Assembly: GCA_030589835.1 (NCBI GenBank)
Contig: JAUUZS010000295.1
Coordinates: 1 to 5,866 of the forward strand
Length of the DNA stretch: 5,866 nt
Direction: 5' to 3'
From: Cyclobacteriaceae bacterium
GTDB lineage: Bacteria; Bacteroidota; Bacteroidia; Cytophagales; Cyclobacteriaceae
Shown: positions 1 through 5,797 of the stretch, piece after piece
Numbering within the stretch: position 1 is the stretch's first letter
Layout of the letters: the number at the start of each line of letters is the position of its first letter
Notes under the pieces: generated by a model
Database searches by the model: none
Told to the model about the DNA's origin: nothing
What the model saw: the letters and a program-made list of their open reading frames with translations, nothing else
Translations under genes and position numbers: made by a program

Positions 1-6
1 CTTAAA

Positions 7-167
7 GGGCACCTCTATTAATTCCTTTTGGAATACCAACACAGGTATTTTTTTCAGATACAAGGCACCAAAAACGGAGTTTAGCATCGCTAAATGAGTA
101 TTTTGGTAACACAGTAGCTGGGAAAAAGCCCAAGTTGGGAAACAAAATGGAGTTATTAGAGGTGCCC
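7..167. mobile_element. 161-bp MITE-like insertion-sequence remnant with terminal inverted repeats
   Basis: The ends at 7-29 and 145-167 are inverted repeats matching at 20 of 23 positions. The outer 11 bases (GGGCACCTCTA) are identical. The 4-bp sequence TAAA flanks the element at 3-6 and 168-171 and fits a target-site duplication. Inside are two further perfect hairpins: AATACC/GGTATT at 32-37 and 44-49, and TTTAGC/GCTAAA at 80-85 and 89-94. The second is enclosed by ACCAAAA/TTTTGGT at 67-73 and 101-107. There is no room for a full transposase, so the element could only move if a full-length relative supplied one in trans. The IS family is not recognised with certainty; a 4-bp duplication would suit IS5-like elements but does not prove it. 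Confidence 0.7.
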
Positions 168-170
168 TAA
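60..170 (+). pseudogene. 3' end of a transposase gene left inside the MITE
   Basis: The plus-strand frame running through the element is open from position 6 to the TAA at 168-170. From about codon 60-62 onward it reads like real protein: it contains QKRSLASLNEYFG and then a basic stretch, and ends GNKMELLEVP. The last residues are encoded within the right terminal repeat. The stop codon is completed by the flanking TAAA duplication, an arrangement known for some insertion sequences. The simplest reading is that an internal deletion joined the left end of an IS to the last 30-40 codons of its transposase. The codons from 6 to about 59 are left-end DNA rather than protein. The family assignment is inference; no catalytic residue remains. 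Confidence 0.42.
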
Positions 171-412
171 AAGAAAACCTTTTATCCAAAATGCCTTTCA
201 GAACGCTCAATTTTATTTCTAAATTCTTCATTCAAATGTTCGAATGTTATTAATTCATTTTAAACCCGCATCATATGACTTCTCACGTAGTGGCTACAAT
301 TCCCAATTGATATAGGCACTCTAAATACTTGAAACTCCAAGCACTCCTAGTTTGTCCAGCTTAGGATTAAGCGAAACACCCTACTTGACGGGACATCGGA
401 GGATCCTCCACT
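171..412. other. Non-coding stretch between the MITE and the 166-residue gene
   Basis: No gene could be supported here. The minus strand has an open stretch of about 25 codons (roughly 182-258) reading like an acidic/basic helix (EHLNEEFRNKIERSERHFG), but it has no start codon and is preceded by a stop. It may be the worn end of a lost gene. No tRNA-like fold and no hairpin followed by a T-run were found. Confidence 0.4.
398..409. repeat. 12-bp perfect palindrome just past the stop of the 166-residue gene
   Basis: GGAGGATCCTCC is its own reverse complement and lies three bases beyond the TGA of the minus-strand gene ending at 413. With no loop and no following T-run it is not a standard intrinsic terminator. 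It could be a binding site or chance. Confidence 0.3.
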
Positions 413-913
413 TCACCGGGATTTAAGCTTAGCAATTTGTCTCCCTGATTTTCCCTGGCCCAGGATGACATCCTGCTCATTTCGCAGTACATTGAGTACT
501 TCATCATTGGAAGAACCTGATAATGCCGCGAGTTTGGGTATGGATCGCCAACGAAAAGCCCCATGTGCTAGCGCATCCATGATCCGGCCCTTTATGGCTT
601 CTGTGTCGTCTGGCAAATCCTGGATCGGTTCATGTTTCAGTTCTGCCACCTCCTGTTCAAGAATTCTGATTTTATCCAACAGTCCATCAAGCTCATCATT
701 TAATGGACTCACCTCTTTTTCGGCAAACGATTGCTCTCTTTTTTCAAATTCAGCTTCGACATCGGCAAACCTTATTTTTTTAATGGAATGGAACAGGAGG
801 CTGATTTTGCTTTTAAAAACCAGGATAAAAATCAATAAAACCACAGGCCATATTAGGTGACCAATTAATTGGACTGTCAATACGAAAGGATCTGTACTAC
901 CCGCTGATTCCAA
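413..913 (-). CDS. Membrane-anchored coiled-coil protein with C-terminal winged-helix-like domain
   Basis: Hypothetical protein of 166 residues; I recognise its architecture but not its function. A short N-terminus is followed by one hydrophobic helix at about residues 12-34 (IGHLIWPVVLLIFILVFK). Next is a positively charged juxtamembrane segment (FHSIKKIRF), which suggests the rest is cytoplasmic. Residues about 50-95 are rich in E, K and heptad-spaced hydrophobics, so probably a coiled coil. Residues about 105-166 look like a small winged helix: IMDALAHGAFRWRSI, then LAALSGSSNDEVLNVL, then a basic wing KSGRQIAKLKSR. The start is TTG at 913. The same frame has a TGA nine bases upstream and no ATG before the membrane helix, so TTG is the best choice; L12 (TTG) is the alternative. 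The gene lies 104 bp downstream of the ArsG-like gene, so co-transcription is uncertain. Such proteins could tether DNA or a partner to the membrane; that is inference. Confidence 0.72.
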   Translation of the reverse strand: MESAGSTDPFVLTVQLIGHLIWPVVLLIFILVFKSKISLLFHSIKKIRFADVEAEFEKREQSFAEKEVSPLNDELDGLLDKIRILEQEVAELKHEPIQDLPDDTEAIKGRIMDALAHGAFRWRSIPKLAALSGSSNDEVLNVLRNEQDVILGQGKSGRQIAKLKSR

Positions 914-1017
914 TTGATTTCAATTATTGTGAACCTAAAATTTTATTGCAGGAAAATAGCTGTGGATTATTATGAATTCAAATACCATGTATCAATCCGT
1001 GTTCCTGTACTAAGAAT

Positions 1018-1683
1018 CTATAAATAAAGCTGCTCTAAGGTAATGTATATTCCTATAGCAATCAATACCCACCCTGCTATGAGAGGCATCTTCCTGACCC
1101 AACGATCTTTCAGCACATTCACCAATCCTCGGCTGATCAACATGCTCGTGGCGGCAATGGGCAGGACGGCACCCAACGCATACAATAATGGGAATACTAA
1201 AATCTGACTGCTCTTGATAGATAAAGGGATCATAATCCCAAAATAAAGCGATGCCGTGGCAGGACAAAAAGTCATTGCAAGGATCACGCCGATTGGAAAT
1301 GAATATAATATAGAACCGCTGCGCAAAACCTTCTTTCCGAATAGAACAGTGTTAAAAAGGCTTTTTATTTTTATCATGCCTGACAATACCATCCCAACGA
1401 GGATCAATAGCGGACCCAGAAAAGAGGAAATTGTACTTTGCAAAAATATACTGAGCTTGGGGACCGCAATCATACTATAATTTAAAATCAAGGCCATTCC
1501 TACCAGAGCAAACATATACCCAAGGCTGAAATTAATTAACGCAAAAACCTGCCGTTTTTTGTTTAGAGAAACTCCTGATATAAAGGAGATCGCAGCAATA
1601 TTGCTGGACAGGGGGCACGGGTGCAAGGTCGTCATGATACCCAAAGTCAGGCATCCTAGAGCTGAAACAAATAACTCATTCAT
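1018..1683 (-). CDS. arsG: ArsG-type CcdA/DsbD-like six-TM membrane protein
   Basis: Integral inner-membrane protein of 221 residues with about six hydrophobic helices (roughly 4-20, 45-67, 78-102, 128-150, 160-185, 199-217). Two conserved-type membrane cysteines sit beside prolines: C23 in HPCP of the first helix and C140 in FCPA of the fourth. This is the CcdA/DsbD-core pattern for passing electrons across the membrane by thiol-disulfide exchange. Within that superfamily, the small size, the HPCP start and the preceding ArsF-like domain point to the ArsG group, described as an efflux permease for trivalent aminoaryl arsenicals in arsEFG operons. The ATG lies inside the end of the upstream gene, overlapping it by 8 nt (ATGAATGA), so translation is probably coupled. 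Whether it exports a substrate or only reduces the ArsF-like domain cannot be told from sequence. CcdA-like protein is the safe call and ArsG the favoured one. Confidence 0.82.
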   Translation of the reverse strand: MNELFVSALGCLTLGIMTTLHPCPLSSNIAAISFISGVSLNKKRQVFALINFSLGYMFALVGMALILNYSMIAVPKLSIFLQSTISSFLGPLLILVGMVLSGMIKIKSLFNTVLFGKKVLRSGSILYSFPIGVILAMTFCPATASLYFGIMIPLSIKSSQILVFPLLYALGAVLPIAATSMLISRGLVNVLKDRWVRKMPLIAGWVLIAIGIYITLEQLYL

Positions 1684-3235
1684 CAGCTGCAGTCAGGAAT
1701 TGTTCGACATCACTTTTTAGCTGTGCTTTAAAGGCCTCTTCTTCTCGATACAGAGCAGTGGCATTCAACAACACTTTTGATTTTTCAAGTTCTCTTTCAT
1801 TAAAATCCATAAGGACTAAGGTAGCGGCAAAAATCCCGAAATGATCCACAATATAAATATTTTCCGGATCATCGATGGTCACTGTTTTAAATTGCAAGTC
1901 ATTTCCTGCTAATTCATTATAGAAAGTTTCCTGGAGCACTTCACGAGTAAGTTCCTCTATTTGAAGGCATTGAAAACACCTCTTTTTATTATGGAAAAGG
2001 ATCAGTTGGATTTGTTTTTTACTATTTGGATTGAGCTGTTCATATAATGGTTTTTCCGCTGAAGTGTGCTGCAAATTAGCGCACTTTCTGGAGGCTAAAA
2101 CCAAGCTTGCAGTGATGAAAGCCAACAGCATCCATTTCAACATTACCTTCCCGCCCGATGGGCCTGATTTCTTCAAATGAGTATTTACCTGCTTTCTGAA
2201 ACCGGCATTGATGTTACTGGTCAATACATTTTCATGGAAGGAAATTTCGTCTTTAAATGCGTAAATGGTGACGGGGCAAGAATCTCCCTGCATCGGTTCG
2301 CTCAACGCAGTTAATATACCATGCTTAACGAGCAGGTTCGCTTCGGTCACCTCGTGTGAAGGACAGCAACCAAACTGATCCTGATCGTCGTTCCCAATGA
2401 GCACGAAATATTTTTTGCGGGCAGCTATGAGCTTAAGCAACCTGCCTCTAAAATCACTGCTGAGCTGGCTCAATTGTGAGAAATCCGTTTCACGGTCAAG
2501 CGGCCCGATTCTTTCAAACTTGAAATCACCCAATAAACAAGCAGATCCATAGCTTGCATATTCATCCTGAAAATAGGACACTTTTTCGTTGCGTCCTCCC
2601 GTCAATTTCCTGAGACCATCAAGGCGCACCAGCTCATCAGCAAGTTTTACTGGGATGCTATTCCATTTCCCACGACGGATGATGGTGCCATCCTGAAGAA
2701 TTAGCATCATGAAAGGACCGGGATAAAAATACACCTTCCTGCCGTCCGAACTTCGGGCCTCATTTTTTAGCTGATTAAATAAAAAGGATTGATCCGATTC
2801 AAAATCACCTGAGCCCTCTTCATTTTGTGCTTTATGCTGCACCGGATCATCACTTTCTTTTATACAGTCGATACGGTTTTTATAGTGAGGCAAGAAATAA
2901 ATGCGCGATGTTTTATCACAAACACTTTTATATTCGTCTCTAAAAAGCATGTGGTTGTCATCGTCCAATGCCGCCAATGCTGCTCCTTTATATTGCGCTT
3001 TCCATCCTGTAAAGAGGCATGGCCCATGCTTCCCCTTGAAAGCCCGAATGCCATCCGGCTTATCTTTGGTTTCGTTTGACAATATCTCCATACCAACAAA
3101 TCCTATTTTCTCCAGCTCGTGAAGGGCCAATTGATAATTTGACGTGGTAATCCATATTTCCCCTAACTTAGGAAGGCCTCGATACGCATCGTCTAGTTCT
3201 ATAAAAGTGGGATCTTGTAGATAAACTGGTTTCAA
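1676..3235 (-). CDS. Three-part protein: ArsM-C-like arsenic-binding domain, Cys-rich middle, membrane helix and ArsF-like domain
   Basis: A 519-residue protein. Residues about 20-125 resemble the C-terminal domain of ArsM arsenite methyltransferases. C73 is followed at the ArsM spacing by A79 and Y82-K83-G84 (C-x8-YKG). Then come LDDDNH and VC106DKTS, followed by LPHYK. In ArsM the two matching cysteines bind As(III), but the SAM-binding methyltransferase fold is absent here. Residues about 145-355 are not recognised; they carry C233, an adjacent pair C290-C291 (FGCCPS) and C320 (GDSCP), all possible soft-metal ligands. One hydrophobic helix at about 366-382 precedes residues 405-515, which match the ArsF family: FHNKKRC420FQC423LQIEE, a thioredoxin-like arrangement. 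Predicted topology is N-terminal part cytoplasmic, ArsF part periplasmic. The start is TTG, nine bases after the desulfurase TAG and in the same frame; the next Met is M50. Internal ATG 2143 (M365), after GGGAAGG, might also yield a free ArsF. Confidence 0.75.
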   Translation of the reverse strand: MKPVYLQDPTFIELDDAYRGLPKLGEIWITTSNYQLALHELEKIGFVGMEILSNETKDKPDGIRAFKGKHGPCLFTGWKAQYKGAALAALDDDNHMLFRDEYKSVCDKTSRIYFLPHYKNRIDCIKESDDPVQHKAQNEEGSGDFESDQSFLFNQLKNEARSSDGRKVYFYPGPFMMLILQDGTIIRRGKWNSIPVKLADELVRLDGLRKLTGGRNEKVSYFQDEYASYGSACLLGDFKFERIGPLDRETDFSQLSQLSSDFRGRLLKLIAARKKYFVLIGNDDQDQFGCCPSHEVTEANLLVKHGILTALSEPMQGDSCPVTIYAFKDEISFHENVLTSNINAGFRKQVNTHLKKSGPSGGKVMLKWMLLAFITASLVLASRKCANLQHTSAEKPLYEQLNPNSKKQIQLILFHNKKRCFQCLQIEELTREVLQETFYNELAGNDLQFKTVTIDDPENIYIVDHFGIFAATLVLMDFNERELEKSKVLLNATALYREEEAFKAQLKSDVEQFLTAADE

Positions 3236-3244
3236 ATCAATTTG

Positions 3245-4360
3245 CTAATTTACTATTTCAACTAATGTTTTCATCAAGTCATTTACCGCTTCACGCGTAG
3301 TGCCGTTACCCATGCTAATGCGAATGGTGCCAATGGCTTCTTTTTTGCTCCTCCCCATTGCCAGGATGATTCTTGAGGGCTCCAATTCATTGGCATGACA
3401 GGCCGATCCGGTCGATATCGCAAAACCTGAGTGGGATAACAAAACTACCATCTCACTGCCAGTCACTCCGGGAATACTCACAGATAGAATCCCGGATACA
3501 CTTTTTTCAGGACTATTGATGAGCACCTGAGGTACTTTTGTTAGCTGTTCAAGCATTGATTTTTTTAAAATACTCAAACGAACCGTCTCGTCTTTTAACG
3601 CTTCCAGGCTCTTTTTCAGTGCGGCAATGGTTGCAGATAGTCCTGCCAGGTCTTCTGTTCCCGCTCTTAGATTCCATTCTTGCTTCCCTCCTTTTACCAG
3701 TGGCTCAAAGTGATCATCACGAATAAATGCCCCTCCAAGTGATTTTACCCCCCCGAACTTATGTCCGGAAAAGGTATAATAATTAAAGGGAATGGAATTC
3801 ATGTGAATCGGCAAGTGCCCAAGGGATTGAGCACCATCGATCAAAATTTTCTTTTGTTTGTTGGCACACAATGCTGCCATTTCCTGTATCGGATGAATCG
3901 CCCCGGTTTCATTACTCACATGATTGATGCACAACAAAGTAATATCCTCGGTCAGTGCGCGATTTAATTTATCCATTGGTATTTGACCAAAGCGATCTAT
4001 TTTTAGTACTTCAACAGATTCTTTAAATTTTTCGACAGCATACCAAATGGAGTCATGTACATCCTCAGCAATCAGCAATTTCCCCTTCGGGAAACTCCTC
4101 AAATGCCCTTCTATTACCATATTGTTTGCCTCAGATCCGGAGGCACATTGCAATAGTCTTCCATCATAAAAATGAACCGCATCGCAACAGGCTTTTTTTA
4201 AGGTCAGCAATTCCTTTTTCGCCTCCTTTCCTGGGCGATGCCTGGAGGATGGATTAGCAAAAAAATAGTTCGCCGTATTTGCAAAAGCATCCAATGATTC
4301 CTGCCACACAGGTGATGAAGCGGCATAGTCAAAATACTTTGAATCATTGAAATATTCCAT
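3245..4360 (-). CDS. Cysteine desulfurase, class I (IscS/NifS type)
   Basis: PLP enzyme that removes sulfur from L-cysteine, leaving alanine and a persulfide on its own active-site cysteine; cytoplasmic. In 371-residue numbering from the ATG at 4360, the motifs are DYAAS near the N-terminus, GSEANN (75-80) for phosphate binding, H102 stacking on PLP, N150-E-T-G, D175 and Q178 (IDGAQS), the PLP lysine K201 in SGHKFGG, RAGTED, and the catalytic cysteine C321 in STGSACHANELEPS. This loop is the long class I form. It is shorter than IscS (about 404) and lacks its C-terminal tail, and no IscU, SufBCD or tRNA-thiolation partner is beside it. It heads the operon with the ArsM/ArsF-like protein, so its persulfide is probably meant for that system rather than general Fe-S assembly (inference). 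GTG at 4366 could be a start, but it overlaps the promoter box, so ATG is preferred. Confidence 0.93.
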   Translation of the reverse strand: MEYFNDSKYFDYAASSPVWQESLDAFANTANYFFANPSSRHRPGKEAKKELLTLKKACCDAVHFYDGRLLQCASGSEANNMVIEGHLRSFPKGKLLIAEDVHDSIWYAVEKFKESVEVLKIDRFGQIPMDKLNRALTEDITLLCINHVSNETGAIHPIQEMAALCANKQKKILIDGAQSLGHLPIHMNSIPFNYYTFSGHKFGGVKSLGGAFIRDDHFEPLVKGGKQEWNLRAGTEDLAGLSATIAALKKSLEALKDETVRLSILKKSMLEQLTKVPQVLINSPEKSVSGILSVSIPGVTGSEMVVLLSHSGFAISTGSACHANELEPSRIILAMGRSKKEAIGTIRISMGNGTTREAVNDLMKTLVEIVN

Positions 4361-4365
4361 GGGCA

Positions 4366-4394
4366 CAAAGTAGATAATTTCAGTTGGAAATCAA
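4366..4394 (-). promoter_or_regulatory. Possible Bacteroidota-type promoter of the desulfurase operon
   Basis: Reading the minus strand, TTG at 4394-4392 is followed after 19 bases by TACTTTG at 4372-4366. The Bacteroidota consensus is a -33 TTG and a -7 TAnnTTTG, so this box is one base short. If used, transcription would begin within a few bases of the ATG at 4360, giving a leaderless or nearly leaderless mRNA. That agrees with the lack of a ribosome binding site. Confidence 0.3.
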
Positions 4395-4409
4395 TGGCAT
4401 GACATGCCA
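4395..4409. promoter_or_regulatory. 15-bp palindrome, candidate operator of the arsenic-type operon
   Basis: On the minus strand it reads TGGCATG-T-CATGCCA: two perfect 7-bp half-sites around a single central base. It ends directly beside the -33 TTG and 34 bp before the ATG of the desulfurase gene, a usual place for a dimeric regulator. No regulator gene is in the window, and the site does not look like a typical ArsR operator, so its partner is unknown. Confidence 0.45.
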
Positions 4410-4768
4410 AATTATAGCTCTTTCCCTTCATCGGATTTATTGCTCAATGCCAATCAGGACTCATTTAAAACAGTTTTCATGCAATCCTGCCTGTCCACTT
4501 TCAGAACCGCCAAGAAATAAACGCTAATAATCAATACTTTGCGCCTTGGTGAGAGGTTTTTTCTGAGCGTTTTTATACCAGACTCATCTCAAGAACTTAA
4601 AATTGTCATTAACCTTGGGTATCAGTGTACAGTTATTTAGAATTTATAAATAAAAAAATCGAGATACTTAATCATCCTGGCGGAATTGATGTAAACCCTA
4701 CATTAATATCAGAAAATAATGTCAAATAGATGAGGCATGTAGAAATTTTCTTATTCACAGTGAGGAAC
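4410..4768. other. Non-coding spacer between acyltransferase gene and desulfurase operon
   Basis: No gene is supported. Weak structures seen: GTGAG-GAA-CTCAC at 4760-4772 over the stop of the acyltransferase gene, with no T-run after it; an imperfect 8-bp stem TTGATGTA/TACATTAA at 4686-4693 and 4699-4706; and widely spaced AAACGCT/AGCGTTT at 4519-4525 and 4566-4572. None is a convincing intrinsic terminator, though one must act somewhere here if the two transcripts are separate. Confidence 0.4.
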
Positions 4769-5503
4769 TCACAACTGACCCAATTCCTTTTTTATTGCCA
4801 GCTCAGCCAGTTCGGCAATTTCTTCCACTGTGCGCTCAGCTCTTTCAATGGGAGGCAAAACGGAATAAGTAATTTTTTCGCCAAAGCCCATAGGAAATCC
4901 CGTCTTTTGAAAACGATAGTTTCCATTAATGGCAAAAGGAATAATGACCGCTGAAGGGATTGTTTTCAGTAGAGTACCCAAGCCTCCAATCTTAAATTTC
5001 CGTACTTTTCCATCCTTGCTGCGGGTTCCTTCCGGAAAAATGCAAGCCGTATAATTATTTGCTTCAATTTGCCTGCCAAACGTAATGATTTCCTTGATGG
5101 ATTGACCGCGATTTTTTCGGTCTATCAATGCAGAACCTCCTTTTCGGAGATTGTAAGAGATGCTTGGTATGCCTTTTCCCAACTCAATTTTTGATATATA
5201 TTTCGGGAAATGCTTCCTGAAGCCCCACGCCATTGGAGGTACATCGTAAAGACTTTGATGGTTGGAAACCACGATTAAGGGTTTGCCGCTTGGCAAGGTA
5301 TCAAAACCTTTGAATTTCACACGAGCGCCTAAGATTATCATACTTTTGATGAGCAAAAAGTTTAAAATCTCCACAGATCGCTTTTGCGCCCGATAGCCAA
5401 ACACATTCCAACAAATCATTTGGATGGGATGAAAAACAACCAATAACAATCCGAAGGTCAGAAGATGAAGCGGAGTAAGGATGTATGCTAATATTTTTTT
5501 CAT
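4769..5503 (-). CDS. 1-acyl-sn-glycerol-3-phosphate acyltransferase (PlsC family)
   Basis: Inner-membrane enzyme of 244 residues that transfers an acyl chain to the sn-2 position of lysophosphatidate, giving phosphatidate for phospholipid synthesis. An N-terminal hydrophobic anchor covers about residues 5-32. The acyltransferase signature NHQSLYD (81-87) supplies the catalytic H82 and D87 (HX4D). The second block lies near KGGSALIDRKN (121-131), and the glycerol-phosphate-binding block is FPEGTRS (156-162). A later P-x-x-I-P-F segment (183-191) matches block IV (VIPFAI-like). Length is normal for PlsC. The frame stays open upstream to 5695, but that part runs through a repeat element and reads as repeat-derived peptide. 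ATG 5503 (MKKILAY) fits the family and lies 33 bp after a promoter box; ATG 5569 is a less likely start. The exact acyl acceptor is not certain, since ornithine-lipid acyltransferases share these motifs. It appears unrelated to the arsenic-type operon. Confidence 0.9.
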   Translation of the reverse strand: MKKILAYILTPLHLLTFGLLLVVFHPIQMICWNVFGYRAQKRSVEILNFLLIKSMIILGARVKFKGFDTLPSGKPLIVVSNHQSLYDVPPMAWGFRKHFPKYISKIELGKGIPSISYNLRKGGSALIDRKNRGQSIKEIITFGRQIEANNYTACIFPEGTRSKDGKVRKFKIGGLGTLLKTIPSAVIIPFAINGNYRFQKTGFPMGFGEKITYSVLPPIERAERTVEEIAELAELAIKKELGQL

Positions 5504-5536
5504 TTTATCGCTTATATTGAATGATATACTGAAAGG

Positions 5537-5566
5537 CAAAATTAATAATTGAGCGCAATAAAATAA
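5537..5566 (-). promoter_or_regulatory. Promoter of the acyltransferase gene (Bacteroidota -7 box)
   Basis: On the minus strand, TAATTTTG at 5544-5537 matches TAnnTTTG exactly. TTA at 5566-5564, 19 bases upstream, is a near match to the -33 TTG. Transcription would begin around 5530, leaving a leader of about 25-30 bases before ATG 5503. This supports the shorter start of the acyltransferase. Confidence 0.42.
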
Positions 5567-5644
5567 CATTTTCTCTTTAGAGAGCGCAAAATGCCGCCAA
5601 TTTGTTAAGATTATTTTAATATCTTTGTGGCCATTGGCAATAAC

Positions 5645-5797
5645 TATATAGTGTCTGTCCATAAAGTCCGCTATCTGCGTTACGCTTGCTCTCAAAATGG
5701 TTATTTACGAAATGTAAACTCACATTTTTCGAGCTACGCAAGCCTTGATAGCAAACTTTCTGAACCAGACAACACGTTTATGGACAGGCTCTATATA
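5645..5797. mobile_element. 153-bp nested inverted-repeat element (MITE-like dispersed repeat)
   Basis: The outer arms at 5645-5665 and 5777-5797 match at 19 of 21 positions, including a perfect 11-bp core CTGTCCATAAA/TTTATGGACAG. Inside, four further perfect arm pairs are nested in order: GCTATC/GATAGC (5670-5675, 5747-5752), GCTTGC/GCAAGC (5684-5689, 5738-5743), AAAATG/CATTTT (5694-5699, 5723-5728) and TTTAC/GTAAA (5704-5708, 5714-5718), with a 5-base loop. Such nesting cannot be chance and marks a single long hairpin. No coding potential is convincing and no clear target duplication was found. From memory this type of repeat is scattered through Bacteroidota genomes and gives rise to false N-terminal extensions of genes, as it does here. 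Confidence 0.65.

Noticed and set aside
182..258. Short helical open stretch on the minus strand
   Set aside because: About 25 codons with no start codon and a stop just upstream; too short to call a gene or a remnant with confidence.
465..860. 131-codon plus-strand ORF
   Set aside because: It lies antisense to the 166-residue gene, is Ser-rich as shadows of helical proteins often are, and has no domain signal.
4204..4431. 75-codon minus-strand ORF over the desulfurase start
   Set aside because: It overlaps the well-supported desulfurase N-terminus in another frame and shows no protein-like pattern.
4760..4772. GTGAG-GAA-CTCAC hairpin as a terminator of the acyltransferase gene
   Set aside because: The stem is only 5 bp and no T-run follows on the minus strand.
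5504..5695. N-terminal extension of the acyltransferase ORF up to 5695
   Set aside because: Its first codons are translated repeat element, the family normally starts near MKKI, and a promoter box lies at 5537-5544 inside the extension.
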